Program-made: the position numbers and the translations under genes
The notes under the pieces: model-generated
The model's input: the letters and a program-made list of their open reading frames with translations, nothing else
Database searches by the model: none
Told to the model about the DNA's origin: nothing
Part shown: positions 36,417-45,745 of the stretch, in pieces
Numbering within the stretch: position 1 is the first letter of the stretch
How the letters are laid out: each line of letters begins with the position of its first letter
Source: Bradyrhizobium sp. LHD-71
GTDB taxonomy: Bacteria; Pseudomonadota; Alphaproteobacteria; Rhizobiales; Xanthobacteraceae
Direction of reading: 5' to 3'
DNA length: 64,000 nucleotides
Assembly (NCBI RefSeq): GCF_031157255.1
Contig: NZ_JAVIFX010000004.1
Span: forward strand, 62,001 to 126,000

Positions 36417-37649
36417 ATGACACTCAACCTTCGCTTCCATCTTGCAGCGTTGGCGGCGACTGCCCTTGCCGTCACCGCGACGGGAGGCACCGCCCTAGCC
36501 CAAAAACAATACGACACCGGTGCGAGCGACACCGAGATCAGAATCGGCAACGTCAATCCCTACAGCGGACCGGCATCGTCCTACGGCGTGATCGGCAAGA
36601 CGATCGACGCCTACTTCAGGAAGATCAACGCGGAAGGCGGCATCAATGGCCGCAAGATCACGTTCATCAGCTATGACGACGGCTACAGCCCACCGAAGAC
36701 GGTGGAGCAGGTGCGCAAGCTCGTCGAAAGCGACGAGGTGCTGTTCGTCTTCCAGCCGCTTGGAACGCCCGGCAACACCGCCATCCACCGCTACATGAAT
36801 CAGAAGAAGGTGCCGCAGCTGTTCGTCGCCACCGGTGCGACCAAGTGGAACGATTCTCAGAACTTTCCCTGGACCATGGGCTGGCAGCCCAACTACCAGA
36901 CCGAGGGACAGATCTATGCGCAGTACGTCATGAAGGAGAAGCCGACTGCCAAGATCGCGGTGCTCTATCAGAACGACGATTACGGCAAGGACTACCTGAA
37001 GGGCCTGAAGGACGGCCTCGGCGCCAAGGCCGCCAGCATGATCGTCGCCGAAAGCAGCTACGAGGTGTCCGAGCCGACAGTCGATTCGCACATCGTCAAG
37101 CTCAGGTCCTCGGGCGCCGATGTCTTCTTCAACATCGCCACACCGAAGTTCGCGGCACAGGCGATCAAGAAGATGGCCGAGATCGACTGGCGGCCGCTGC
37201 ACATTCTGAACAACGTGTCCGCCTCGATCGGGAGCGTGATCAAGCCAGCCGGCTTCGACAACGCGCAAGGGATCATCTCTGCGATCTACGCCAAGGACGT
37301 GACCGATCCGGAGTGGAAGAATGACCCGGGCATCAAGAAATTCGACGAGTTCCTCACCAAATACTATCCGGAAGGAAACCGCATCGATGCCTTCGTGATG
37401 TACGGCTACAACGTGTCGCAAACCATGGAGCGGGTGCTGCATCAGGTGGGCGACAACCTGACGCGCGCGAACATCATGAAGGAGGCCGCCAACCTGAAGA
37501 ACGTCGAGCTCGACGGCCTGCTGCCAGGCATCCGCCTGAACACCAGCCCGACCAACTTCGCGCCCATCAGCCAGGTGCAGCTCGTGCGCCTGAAAGGCGA
37601 GACGTGGGAGCGGTTCGGCCCGATCCTCGGCGCGCAAATGACCAACTGA
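36417..37649 (+). CDS. ABC transporter substrate-binding protein (LivK/HAAT type), paralogue 2
   Basis: This is a second periplasmic binding protein, again 410 residues, with signal MTLNLRFHLAALAATALAVTATGG. Most of the mature chain matches paralogue 1, including GVIGKTIDAYF, YDDGYSPPK, KVPQLFVATGATKWND and LYQNDDYGKDYLKG. Differences cluster near binding-site loops (for example VFDPLGTPSNTAIQK against VFQPLGTPGNTAIHR) and could shift ligand preference. I start at ATG 36417 (AGAGGAG 7 nt upstream), not the GTG just before. It has its own terminator, so it can be expressed apart from the transporter operon. Confidence 0.93.
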   Translation: MTLNLRFHLAALAATALAVTATGGTALAQKQYDTGASDTEIRIGNVNPYSGPASSYGVIGKTIDAYFRKINAEGGINGRKITFISYDDGYSPPKTVEQVRKLVESDEVLFVFQPLGTPGNTAIHRYMNQKKVPQLFVATGATKWNDSQNFPWTMGWQPNYQTEGQIYAQYVMKEKPTAKIAVLYQNDDYGKDYLKGLKDGLGAKAASMIVAESSYEVSEPTVDSHIVKLRSSGADVFFNIATPKFAAQAIKKMAEIDWRPLHILNNVSASIGSVIKPAGFDNAQGIISAIYAKDVTDPEWKNDPGIKKFDEFLTKYYPEGNRIDAFVMYGYNVSQTMERVLHQVGDNLTRANIMKEAANLKNVELDGLLPGIRLNTSPTNFAPISQVQLVRLKGETWERFGPILGAQMTN

Positions 37650-37682
37650 TCGAGCACAGGCTCGGTTTCGAGCCGTGAAATC

Positions 37683-37720
37683 GACACCCCCGCAAGGCCC
37701 CTTGCGGGGGTGTCTTCATT
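37683..37720 (+). terminator. Rho-independent terminator after binding-protein paralogue 2
   Basis: GACACCCCCGCAAG (37683-37696) pairs with CTTGCGGGGGTGTC (37701-37714) over the loop GCCC, followed by TTCATT. The core is the same as in the terminator at 36055, so the gene and terminator were duplicated together. Confidence 0.85.
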
Positions 37721-37763
37721 CCGCTCTATGGTCGATCGGACAAACGTTGATGTGACCTTAAAG

Positions 37764-39047
37764 ATGATCGACCGCCGCCCCCTCCTTCGCACGATCTTCG
37801 ACGCCGCCGTGGCGCGCGCGCACCCCGACCGCGTGCTGGCACAGCATCTGCCGCAACCTCCGGAGGGCCGCATTCTCTGCCTCGCCGCCGGCAAGGGCGC
37901 GGCGGCGATGGCGGCGGCGGCGGAGCACCACTACCTCGACACACTCGGGCTGTCGCCGGAGCGTCTCCTCGGCCTGGCGACGACCCGACACGGCCATGGC
38001 CGCCCGACGCGGCGGATCGAAGTGATCGAGGCGGGACATCCGGTGCCCGATCAGGCGAGCCAACAGGCCGCCGAACGCACGCTGCAACTGGCGGGAACCG
38101 CTGCGGCAGACGACCTCGTGCTCGTGCTGCTCTCCGGAGGCGGCTCGGCCAATTGGATCGCCCCGGCCAACGGCGTCACGCTGGCGCAGAAGCAGGAGCT
38201 GAACCGCGCGCTGCTGCGGTCGGGCGCCTCGATCGGCGCGATCAACACGGTCCGCAAGCACCTGTCGCGCATCAAGGGCGGCCGGCTGGCGCGAGCAGCG
38301 CAGCCCGCGCCGGTGGTGACACTCGCGATCTCCGACGTCCCGGACGACGATCCGGCCGTGATCGCCTCCGGCCCGACTGTGGCCGATCCGACCACGCTGC
38401 TGGACGCCCGCGCCGTGCTGGAGCGTTTTGCGATCGTTCCCGACGCCGCCATCCAGCGCGCGCTCATGGATCCGGCAAACGAAAGCTGCAAGGCCGATGA
38501 TCCCGTGTTCGCGAATGCGCGGTTCACGATGATCGCGCGCCCGCGCGACTCCCTCGATGCCGCCATCGCAGCCGCGACTGCTTCGGGTTTCGAGGTCATG
38601 GATCTAGGCGAGCTCGAGGGTGAGGCACGCGAGGTCGCGGCCGCCCATGCACAATTGGCGCGCAAGGCGCACGACGCCGGCCGAAAGCTCGCGATTCTGT
38701 CCGGAGGCGAGTTGACCGTGACGGTGCGCGGCCGAGGCCGCGGCGGTCCCAACCAGGAATACGTGCTGGCGCTCACCTCGGCATTGCGTGATCTGGATGG
38801 GATCGCGGCGCTTGCTGCCGATACCGACGGCGCCGATGGCGGCGGCGGGTCGCCCGGCGATCCGGCCGGCGCATTCTTCGATGCGACAACGCTGCAGAAG
38901 ATGCAGAGCGCTGACCTCGATCCGGACGCGTATCTTGCGGAGAACGATGCCACGACATTCTTCGAGCGGACGGACGACCTTGTGACCACGGGACCGACGC
39001 TCACCAATGTCAACGACATCCGGGTGCTATTGGTGGATCCGAAGTAG
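37764..39047 (+). CDS. Glycerate 2-kinase (DUF4147/MOFRL family)
   Basis: It phosphorylates glycerate to 2-phosphoglycerate, feeding glyoxylate, serine-cycle or tartrate carbon into glycolysis. The N-terminal DUF4147 domain shows LAAGKGAAAMAAAAEHH, LVLLSGGGSANW and INTVRKHLSRIKGGRLA; the C-terminal MOFRL domain shows GGPNQEYVLALT and ADTDGADGGGG. I start at ATG 37764 (MIDRRPLLRTIFDAAVA), giving 427 residues, the family norm; upstream starts reach into the preceding terminator. It has no obvious tie to its neighbours. Confidence 0.9.
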   Translation: MIDRRPLLRTIFDAAVARAHPDRVLAQHLPQPPEGRILCLAAGKGAAAMAAAAEHHYLDTLGLSPERLLGLATTRHGHGRPTRRIEVIEAGHPVPDQASQQAAERTLQLAGTAAADDLVLVLLSGGGSANWIAPANGVTLAQKQELNRALLRSGASIGAINTVRKHLSRIKGGRLARAAQPAPVVTLAISDVPDDDPAVIASGPTVADPTTLLDARAVLERFAIVPDAAIQRALMDPANESCKADDPVFANARFTMIARPRDSLDAAIAAATASGFEVMDLGELEGEAREVAAAHAQLARKAHDAGRKLAILSGGELTVTVRGRGRGGPNQEYVLALTSALRDLDGIAALAADTDGADGGGGSPGDPAGAFFDATTLQKMQSADLDPDAYLAENDATTFFERTDDLVTTGPTLTNVNDIRVLLVDPK

Positions 39048-39052
39048 CGCGT

Positions 39053-39082
39053 CGTCCGGATCCCGCTTTCGCGGGCAGGACG
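39053..39082. terminator. Short hairpin after the glycerate kinase gene
   Basis: CCCGC-TTTC-GCGGG (39062-39075) is capped by outer arms CGTCC (39053-39057) and GGACG (39078-39082). The TCCCGCTTTCGCGGG form is a common intergenic palindrome in this bacterial group and could end the upstream transcript. No T-run follows. Confidence 0.45.
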
Positions 39083-39146
39083 GCATTGGAGTTGTTCAGG
39101 CTCGTTGTGCCGCCTTCTCCGTCGCCGCGATTTGGTTTAGCAGTAG

Positions 39147-40358
<1,212 letters not shown>

Positions 40359-40384
40359 GGCCGTCGCGCTCGCGCATTCAGCTA

Positions 40385-40403
40385 GTTTAGACACATTCTA
40401 AAC
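40385..40403. promoter_or_regulatory. Irr-type iron control element upstream of exbB
   Basis: GTTTAGACACATTCTAAAC has perfect 7-bp arms (GTTTAGA and TCTAAAC) around five bases. It matches the rhizobial iron control element TTTAGAA-N3-TTCTAAA bound by Irr, so the exbB-exbD-tonB operon is probably iron or haem responsive. It lies about 140 bp before the chosen exbB start. Confidence 0.75.
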
Positions 40404-40460
40404 GTTTTCCGGCCGACCCGGCGCGCGTTCCCGAAACTTAGATATCTTCAAAAACCAGTT

Positions 40461-40515
40461 GCCGGAAATGGGTGTACTGATGCGACGGCACCCCTTTCCG
40501 GGTGCCGTTTCCGGC
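40461..40515 (+). promoter_or_regulatory. Structured leader RNA before exbB
   Basis: GCCGGAAA (40461-40468) can pair with TTTCCGGC (40508-40515), and CGGCACCC (40486-40493) with GGGTGCCG (40500-40507). The two right arms are contiguous, so the RNA would form a 16-bp stem with a 17-nt bulge on the left and a 6-nt loop. It lies between the Irr box and exbB. The role is unknown: attenuator, stabiliser or ligand-sensing leader are all open. Confidence 0.5.
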
Positions 40516-40542
40516 CAGCCATTTATCAAGGAAGCGGCTTGC

Positions 40543-41322
40543 ATGCGGCAGAGCAAATGTAACATTATAACGTTGTCCACCCTCATTGCCGCGACAGCTT
40601 CAGAGACCGCAATGGCCAACGTTCCCAACGCGCTGCTGCCACAGGACCTCTCCCCCTGGGGCATGTTCATGAACGCCGACATTGTCGTGAAAGCGGTGAT
40701 GATCGGGCTGGCCTTCGCCTCGCTGGTGACGTGGACGGTCTGGCTGGCAAAGACCATCGAGCTCGCGCGCGTGACCGCGAAGGCGAAGAAGCGTATCCGG
40801 ATGCTGGAGAACGGGCCCGGCCTGATGGCGGCGGCACGCGCCTGCGGCAGCGACAAGGACGCGGTGGCGCAGATCATCTGCTCGGCCGAACGCGAGGCGA
40901 GCCTCTCCGGCGACGACTTTAGCGACGGCTTTCGCGAGCGCACCGAGTTGCGGATCGAGCGCGTACAGCATGCGATGACGCGGCGGATCGCCCGCGGCAC
41001 GGGCATCCTCGCCACCATCGGCTCGACGGCACCGTTCGTCGGCCTGTTCGGCACGGTATGGGGCATCATGAATTCCTTCATCGGCATCTCCGAATCCAAG
41101 ACCACCAGCCTTGCGGTGGTTGCACCTGGCATTGCAGAGGCGCTGCTCGCGACTGCGCTCGGCCTCGTCGCTGCAATTCCCGCGGTGGTGATCTACAACC
41201 ACCTCGCACGCTCGACCTCCGGCTATCGCGCACTGCTCGGTGATGCCGCGGCGCAGGTCATGCTGATGATCAGCCGCGACCAGGACCGACGCACGATGCG
41301 GCTCTCCCGCGCGGCGGAGTAA
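40543..41322 (+). CDS. exbB: TonB-system energiser ExbB
   Basis: This inner-membrane proton channel component powers TonB-dependent uptake of ferric siderophores or haem. The MotA/TolQ/ExbB domain is seen in IERVQHAMTRRIARGTGILATIGSTAPFVGLFGTVWGIMNSF and SLAVVAPGIAEALLATALGLVAAIPAVVIYNHL. I start at ATG 40543 (MRQSKCNIITLS), which has AAGGAAG upstream and a hydrophobic N-terminus; this gives 259 residues. ATG 40459 would lie at the edge of the structured leader and ATG 40612 has no ribosome site. It is the first gene of exbB-exbD-tonB under an Irr-type box. Confidence 0.92.
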   Translation: MRQSKCNIITLSTLIAATASETAMANVPNALLPQDLSPWGMFMNADIVVKAVMIGLAFASLVTWTVWLAKTIELARVTAKAKKRIRMLENGPGLMAAARACGSDKDAVAQIICSAEREASLSGDDFSDGFRERTELRIERVQHAMTRRIARGTGILATIGSTAPFVGLFGTVWGIMNSFIGISESKTTSLAVVAPGIAEALLATALGLVAAIPAVVIYNHLARSTSGYRALLGDAAAQVMLMISRDQDRRTMRLSRAAE

Positions 41323-41326
41323 GCCG

Positions 41327-41761
41327 ATGGGCGCGAAGCTCGGATCGAACCTCGCCGAGGACGACCTCGTCGAGCAGCACGAGATCAACGTGACGCCGTT
41401 CATCGACGTCATGCTGGTGCTTCTGATCATCTTCATGGTGGCGGCACCGCTTGCGACCGTCGATATCGGTGTCGACCTTCCGGCGAGCTCCGCGCAGATG
41501 CAGCCCCGCCCCGACAAGCCGGTGTTCGTGACGGTAAAGACCGATCTCAGCGTTGCCGTGGGTGAAAACACGACATCGAAAGACGGCCTTGCAAGCGCGC
41601 TCGATGCTGCGACCAACAATCACAAGGACGAGCGAATCTTCCTGCGCGCCGACAAGGCCGTGAGCTACGGCGACCTGATGGAGATCATGAACGCGCTGCG
41701 CGACTCTGGTTACTTGAAGATCGCGCTGGTCGGCCTGGAAACACCTCCCGCCGCCCCATGA
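41327..41761 (+). CDS. exbD: TonB-system protein ExbD
   Basis: This partner of ExbB has 144 residues. The single N-terminal membrane helix with its proton-relay Asp reads EINVTPFIDVMLVLLIIFMVAAPLATVDIGVDLP, followed by a periplasmic domain (FLRADKAVSYGDLMEIMNALRDSGYLKIALVGLE). The start at ATG 41327 is 4 bp after exbB and the end overlaps tonB by 4 bp. Confidence 0.94.
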   Translation: MGAKLGSNLAEDDLVEQHEINVTPFIDVMLVLLIIFMVAAPLATVDIGVDLPASSAQMQPRPDKPVFVTVKTDLSVAVGENTTSKDGLASALDAATNNHKDERIFLRADKAVSYGDLMEIMNALRDSGYLKIALVGLETPPAAP

Positions 41762-42549
41762 GTGCACTGGCGCTCCATCATCATCCCGATGAGCGGGAGT
41801 TTCGCCGCTATGGCGCGGCAGCCGTCGCCGTCGTGCTGGCGGCCGCGGCGCTGATCGCGGCGGCACTGTTCTGGTACGAGCGCACCGAGCCGGAAGGGGT
41901 CAGCATCCCCGCGATCCTTGTCGACCTTGCGCCGGCGCCGGCTGCGCAGCAGATCCAGACACAGGACATCGCTCCGGGGCCGGAAATGCAGGAGGCCGAG
42001 GCGCCGCCGCCCGAGCCGCCGAAAGAGGAAAAGATCGAGGAACAGCTGCCGCCGACGCCAGAGCAACCAGAACCCGTGGTGGCCGCGCCGCCGAAGGTCG
42101 AGCCAAAGCCTGAGCCGGAGCCGGTCAAGCCGCAACCGGTGCGCAAGGAGGTCAAGAAGCCGACCAAGAAGCCGCCCGCGCCTCGCACCACAGCGGCCCC
42201 GAAGGCTGACAGGGTTGCGCCGGACTCGCCGGCGCCGGCATCGGGAGCGAGCGCCGCGGCAGCGGCGGCGTCCTACCGCTCGATCCTCGCGTCGCATCTG
42301 CAGCGCTACAAGCAGTATCCGAGCGGCGCCCGCGCCAATAATGAACAGGGGACGAGCGCGCTGACCTTCACCGTCACCCGCAACGGGCGGGTCACCAGCA
42401 GCCGGCTGGCGCGATCGTCCGGCCACGCCTCACTCGATCAGGAAACACTGGCGCTGATCCGGCGCGCGCAGCCGCTGCCGGCGTTCCCCTCGGACATGCG
42501 CGAAGCGTCAGTGACGTTTACGGTGCCGTTCAGCTTCACGATGCGCTGA
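41758..42549 (+). CDS. tonB: Energy transducer TonB
   Basis: It links the ExbBD motor to outer-membrane receptors. It has a membrane anchor (AAVAVVLAAAALIAAALFW, about residues 20-38), a long periplasmic spacer rich in Pro, Glu and Lys (residues about 55-160) and the C-terminal receptor-binding domain (YPSGARANNEQGTSALTFTVTRNGRVTSSRLARSSGHASLDQETL). At 263 residues it is normal. No receptor or haem/siderophore gene lies beside the operon, so the partners are elsewhere. Confidence 0.93.
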   Translation: MSALALHHHPDEREFRRYGAAAVAVVLAAAALIAAALFWYERTEPEGVSIPAILVDLAPAPAAQQIQTQDIAPGPEMQEAEAPPPEPPKEEKIEEQLPPTPEQPEPVVAAPPKVEPKPEPEPVKPQPVRKEVKKPTKKPPAPRTTAAPKADRVAPDSPAPASGASAAAAAASYRSILASHLQRYKQYPSGARANNEQGTSALTFTVTRNGRVTSSRLARSSGHASLDQETLALIRRAQPLPAFPSDMREASVTFTVPFSFTMR

Positions 42550-42578
42550 ACGGCAACCGCCTGATCGTTTCCGCGACC

Positions 42579-43355
42579 TCAGAAAATTCCCGGCACCAGC
42601 ATGGCCACGCGCGCCTTGTACTGCCGGTATTGCTCGCCAAAGGTCGCGACCAGGTCGCGTTCCTCGAGTGCAATGCCGACAAAGATGTAGGCGGTCGTCA
42701 CCGCAGCGAACAAAAGATGCCCTGCCGTCATCATCGGCGTCGCCCAGAAAGCGATGATGAAGCCGAGATAGATCGGGTGGCGGATGACCCGGTAGAGGCC
42801 GGGGGTCTTGAAATGCGCCTCCGGTACCGCGCGGCCGATGAAATTCAGCACGACCTGCTTCAGGCCGAACAGCTCGAAGTGGCTGATCAGGAAGGTGCTG
42901 TAGAGCACGATGAGCCAGCCAAGCGCGGACAGACATCGCACTGCAAGCGCGACCGCAGGGTTTTCGATCTGCCATACCACCGTCGGTATCGGTTGCCAGA
43001 AGGTGAAGAGCGCAATCAGCACGAGGCTGGAGCAAAGCACATAAGTGCTGCGCTCGATCACCGGCGATACGAGCTGGGTAAGCACACGCTTGAACCCTCG
43101 GCGCGCCATGCCGCTGTGCTGAACGGCAAACAGGCTCATGAGCGCAAGATTGACCACCAGCGCGTAAAGCGGCGGCACGGCCTCTCCCGAATTCACGGTC
43201 TTCGGCACGATGAGCCCCGTGATGAAGCCGATCGCATAGAGGAACGTGCCGAAGAAGATCGCGTAGACGACCGTGCCATAGACAAGCCCGAGGGTCCTTG
43301 AAGCCAGGCCGGTGGCGGAACGGGTGTCCGACTGCATGCGACTTGTAGTGGTCAT
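42579..43355 (-). CDS. mddA: MddA-like methanethiol S-methyltransferase (NnrU/ICMT superfamily membrane protein)
   Basis: This is a probable SAM-dependent membrane methyltransferase that makes dimethyl sulfide from methanethiol. It has about six helices; LFAVQHSGMARRGFKRVLTQLVSPVIERSTYVLCSSLVLIALFTFWQPIPTVVWQ is the MddA core, and the C-terminal GLYRVIRHPIYLGFIIAFW...ALEERDLVATFGEQYRQYKARV is the isoprenylcysteine-methyltransferase-like SAM region. The ATG at 43355 gives 258 residues with GGAGG upstream. An unrelated ICMT-family role is possible. It is in a leftward set with an alpha/beta hydrolase and a DUF1127 gene. Confidence 0.72.
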   Translation of the reverse strand: MTTTSRMQSDTRSATGLASRTLGLVYGTVVYAIFFGTFLYAIGFITGLIVPKTVNSGEAVPPLYALVVNLALMSLFAVQHSGMARRGFKRVLTQLVSPVIERSTYVLCSSLVLIALFTFWQPIPTVVWQIENPAVALAVRCLSALGWLIVLYSTFLISHFELFGLKQVVLNFIGRAVPEAHFKTPGLYRVIRHPIYLGFIIAFWATPMMTAGHLLFAAVTTAYIFVGIALEERDLVATFGEQYRQYKARVAMLVPGIF

Positions 43356-43386
43356 GACAGCAATCCTCCTGTGGTGAAGTTGCTCC

Positions 43387-44259
43387 TTACGAAGACAGCG
43401 CGAACTGCGGCGCGCAGGCGGGCGCCTTCGCCGCACGTGCGGCGCGCTCGTCCGCATCGGCGATATGGTCGGCGATGTCGGGGATGAGTTCGGCAGCATG
43501 GGTCACCGCCAGCATGTGGCCGGCAGACGGCACGTGGATCTCCCGCGCGTTGGCGATCGTCGACGCCAGACGCGCTGCCATGCGCTGCGTCACGAGGGGT
43601 GACCGACCTCCTGAGAACAGGAGAGCCGGAGCGATGAACCGACGGGCGGCCTCCCGGACGCCGGCCTCGGCGAACGCTGCGGTGAAATCGAAGGCAAGCT
43701 TGTCAGCGCAGCGCTCCAACCGCAGCCGGGCCTGTGGCGACAGGCCCGCGCTTGCCTGCCTTCCGTTCCAGAAGGTCAGAAAATGGTCGAGCGCAGCCGT
43801 CGTGTCTCCGCCCCAGAGCGTTTTGCAAATGCGGTTCGCAAGCGTCGCGAACTGCTCGTAGAGATGCCGATCCTGGGCCTCTTCGATCAGGATGTCGGGC
43901 AGGATCGGCTCTATCAGCGTGAGACTGCGAACGCGCGTGGCGAACCGCGATGCCGTGGCGATCCTGAAGGCGATCGCGCCGCCATAGGAATGACCAACGA
44001 GATGAACGGCTCCCGGCAGCGAGGCGAGCTGGCTGCCGAGGAATTCGACTTCGCTGGCCAGCGTTGCCGGAGCGTGCACGGCCAATGTTCCGGCGCCGTA
44101 GCCGGAGATATCCGGCGCAAGGACCCGGTGCCGGTGACCGAGTGCGGCAATCAGGGGCGCCCACTGCCGCCCTGAACCCAGCGAACCATGCAAGGCGACG
44201 ATGCAGCTCGGCTCGTCTCTGGTCGACGTATGGAAACTGGCCGAATAATTCATGGGCAT
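43387..44259 (-). CDS. Alpha/beta hydrolase
   Basis: This 290-residue alpha/beta-hydrolase-fold enzyme has no signal peptide. Features are VALHGSLGSGRQWAPLIAAL (oxyanion region), the nucleophile elbow GHSYGG, and a C-terminal SAGHML with the catalytic His; the acid is probably the Asp or Glu near LLFSGGRSPLV. The substrate is unknown. GAAGGGGG precedes the ATG at 44259. It is 31 bp upstream of mddA in the same direction and so probably co-transcribed. Confidence 0.88.
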   Translation of the reverse strand: MPMNYSASFHTSTRDEPSCIVALHGSLGSGRQWAPLIAALGHRHRVLAPDISGYGAGTLAVHAPATLASEVEFLGSQLASLPGAVHLVGHSYGGAIAFRIATASRFATRVRSLTLIEPILPDILIEEAQDRHLYEQFATLANRICKTLWGGDTTAALDHFLTFWNGRQASAGLSPQARLRLERCADKLAFDFTAAFAEAGVREAARRFIAPALLFSGGRSPLVTQRMAARLASTIANAREIHVPSAGHMLAVTHAAELIPDIADHIADADERAARAAKAPACAPQFALSS

Positions 44260-44271
44260 TCCCCCTTCTGT

Positions 44272-44505
44272 CTAGGATGGGTGGCGCCAGAGGCCGTGAA
44301 CGATCTCCGCCTGCGCAAACCGTTCGATCTCGCAGCGTGCGATGCCGATCTGCGACAGCGTCCGATCGTCGAGCGCCTGCAGCACACCGACCAGGTGAAG
44401 GATGCGGCGCTTCGCTACGGGCCGCGTCTCCGGCTGCGTATGCTGCGACAGGTGCCGGATACCTTTCACCATCCGAATGGATGATGCCGTGAGCGCGCTT
44501 GCCAT
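44272..44505 (-). CDS. DUF1127 small protein
   Basis: This 77-residue protein ends with the DUF1127 motif LDDRTLSQIGIARCEIERFAQAEI. Such small arginine-rich proteins in alphaproteobacteria can bind RNA or affect phosphate and carbon metabolism, but the role of this one is not known. The N-terminal 40 residues are variable. It starts at 44505 and stops 12 bp before the hydrolase gene, so it may be the first gene of the leftward mddA set. It diverges from the AraC regulator. Confidence 0.8.
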   Translation of the reverse strand: MASALTASSIRMVKGIRHLSQHTQPETRPVAKRRILHLVGVLQALDDRTLSQIGIARCEIERFAQAEIVHGLWRHPS

Positions 44506-44734
44506 ATCTTTTTCCCGTCTCAGCGATCGGACTGTGCGCTACCTCACAGGCGTGCAGGGCAGCGATCGTCTACTCGCAAGAATAGGGCTCAGCAGGCGCC
44601 GAAAAGTTCAGCACATCGATTGACAGAACCGCCGCGAAGTTTGACCGGTCGTCCGATTTCGCCTTATCTCTTGCTCAATCGTCCGGATGGACTGCTCGCG
44701 CGTCTGTGGCATCTCACTCGGGAGATTTGACGTT

Positions 44735-45718
44735 ATGGGTGCGGACGCACTGTCGGACGTGTTGCGCGCGGTCCGGTTGACCGGAGCAGTATTCTTCAAT
44801 CTCGACGTGAAGGCGCCATGGGTCGCCGAAACGCCCACGGCCGCGGAGTGCGTGCCGTACGTAATGCCCGACGCGGGCTTTCTGATCGAATACCACGTCA
44901 TTACGCGTGGCAGCTGCTGGGCCGGATTGACCGACGACACGCCAGTTCGGCTCGAAACCGGCGACATCATCGTCTTCCCGCAGGGCGATGCGCACGTGCT
45001 CTCCAGCAAGCCGGGCATGCGCTTCAAACCCGACATGGCCAATTTCGAGGGTGCGGACAGGACCCAGCTGCCGTTCCTGCTCCAGTTCGGCGGCGACGGC
45101 CCCGACGAAGTCGGCGTCGTCTGCGGCTTTCTCGGCTGCGATGCGCGACCGTTCAATCCGCTTCTGACCGCGCTGCCACGCTTCCTGCATCTGCCTGCGG
45201 CGTCGCCGCATCGTTCCAGCTGGCTCAATCACATCGTCCAGGCGGCAATCGAGGAATCGGTCAACAAGCGCTCCGGCGGCGAGAGCGTACTCGGACGCTT
45301 AAGCGAACTGATGTTTATCGAGGTCGTGCGCAGTTACATCCAGACGCTGTCGACCAGCGAAACCGGCTGGCTGGCCGGCCTCGCCGACAAGCACGTCGCC
45401 GCGGCACTGAACGCGATGCACGGCAAGCCGTCGCAGGGATGGACGCTGGAAGAGCTGGCCAAACTCGCCGGGCTCTCGCGCTCCGCCTTCGCCGAGCGCT
45501 TCACGCATGTGCTGGGCCAACCGCCGATCCAATACCTCGCCGAATGGCGGATGCAGCTTGCCACCGGGTTGCTTACCAACACCAAGGACAGCATCGCGCA
45601 GATCGCCGCCCAGGTCGGTTACGAATCCGAAGCCGCCTTCAGCCGCGCTTTCAAGAAGCTGATCGGATCACCACCGGCGGAGTGGCGGCGCGCGCATGCG
45701 TCGCGAAAGGCGCCCTGA
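44735..45718 (+). CDS. AraC-family regulator with cupin sensor domain
   Basis: The N-terminal cupin (AraC_binding type; AGFLIEYHVITRGSCWAGLTDDTPVRLETGDIIVFPQGDAHVL) senses a small molecule. Two C-terminal helix-turn-helix motifs bind DNA (WTLEELAKLAGLSRSAFAERFTHVLGQPPIQYLAEWRM; SIAQIAAQVGYESEAAFSRAFKKLIGSPPAEWR). I start at ATG 44735 (MGADALSDVLRAVRLTG) with GGGAG at 11 nt, giving 327 residues; an ATG 16 codons earlier is less likely. It diverges from the DUF1127-hydrolase-mddA set and probably controls it. Confidence 0.9.
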   Translation: MGADALSDVLRAVRLTGAVFFNLDVKAPWVAETPTAAECVPYVMPDAGFLIEYHVITRGSCWAGLTDDTPVRLETGDIIVFPQGDAHVLSSKPGMRFKPDMANFEGADRTQLPFLLQFGGDGPDEVGVVCGFLGCDARPFNPLLTALPRFLHLPAASPHRSSWLNHIVQAAIEESVNKRSGGESVLGRLSELMFIEVVRSYIQTLSTSETGWLAGLADKHVAAALNAMHGKPSQGWTLEELAKLAGLSRSAFAERFTHVLGQPPIQYLAEWRMQLATGLLTNTKDSIAQIAAQVGYESEAAFSRAFKKLIGSPPAEWRRAHASRKAP

Positions 45719-45745
45719 CCGGGGCCGCACGAGGATGAAGGCCGT

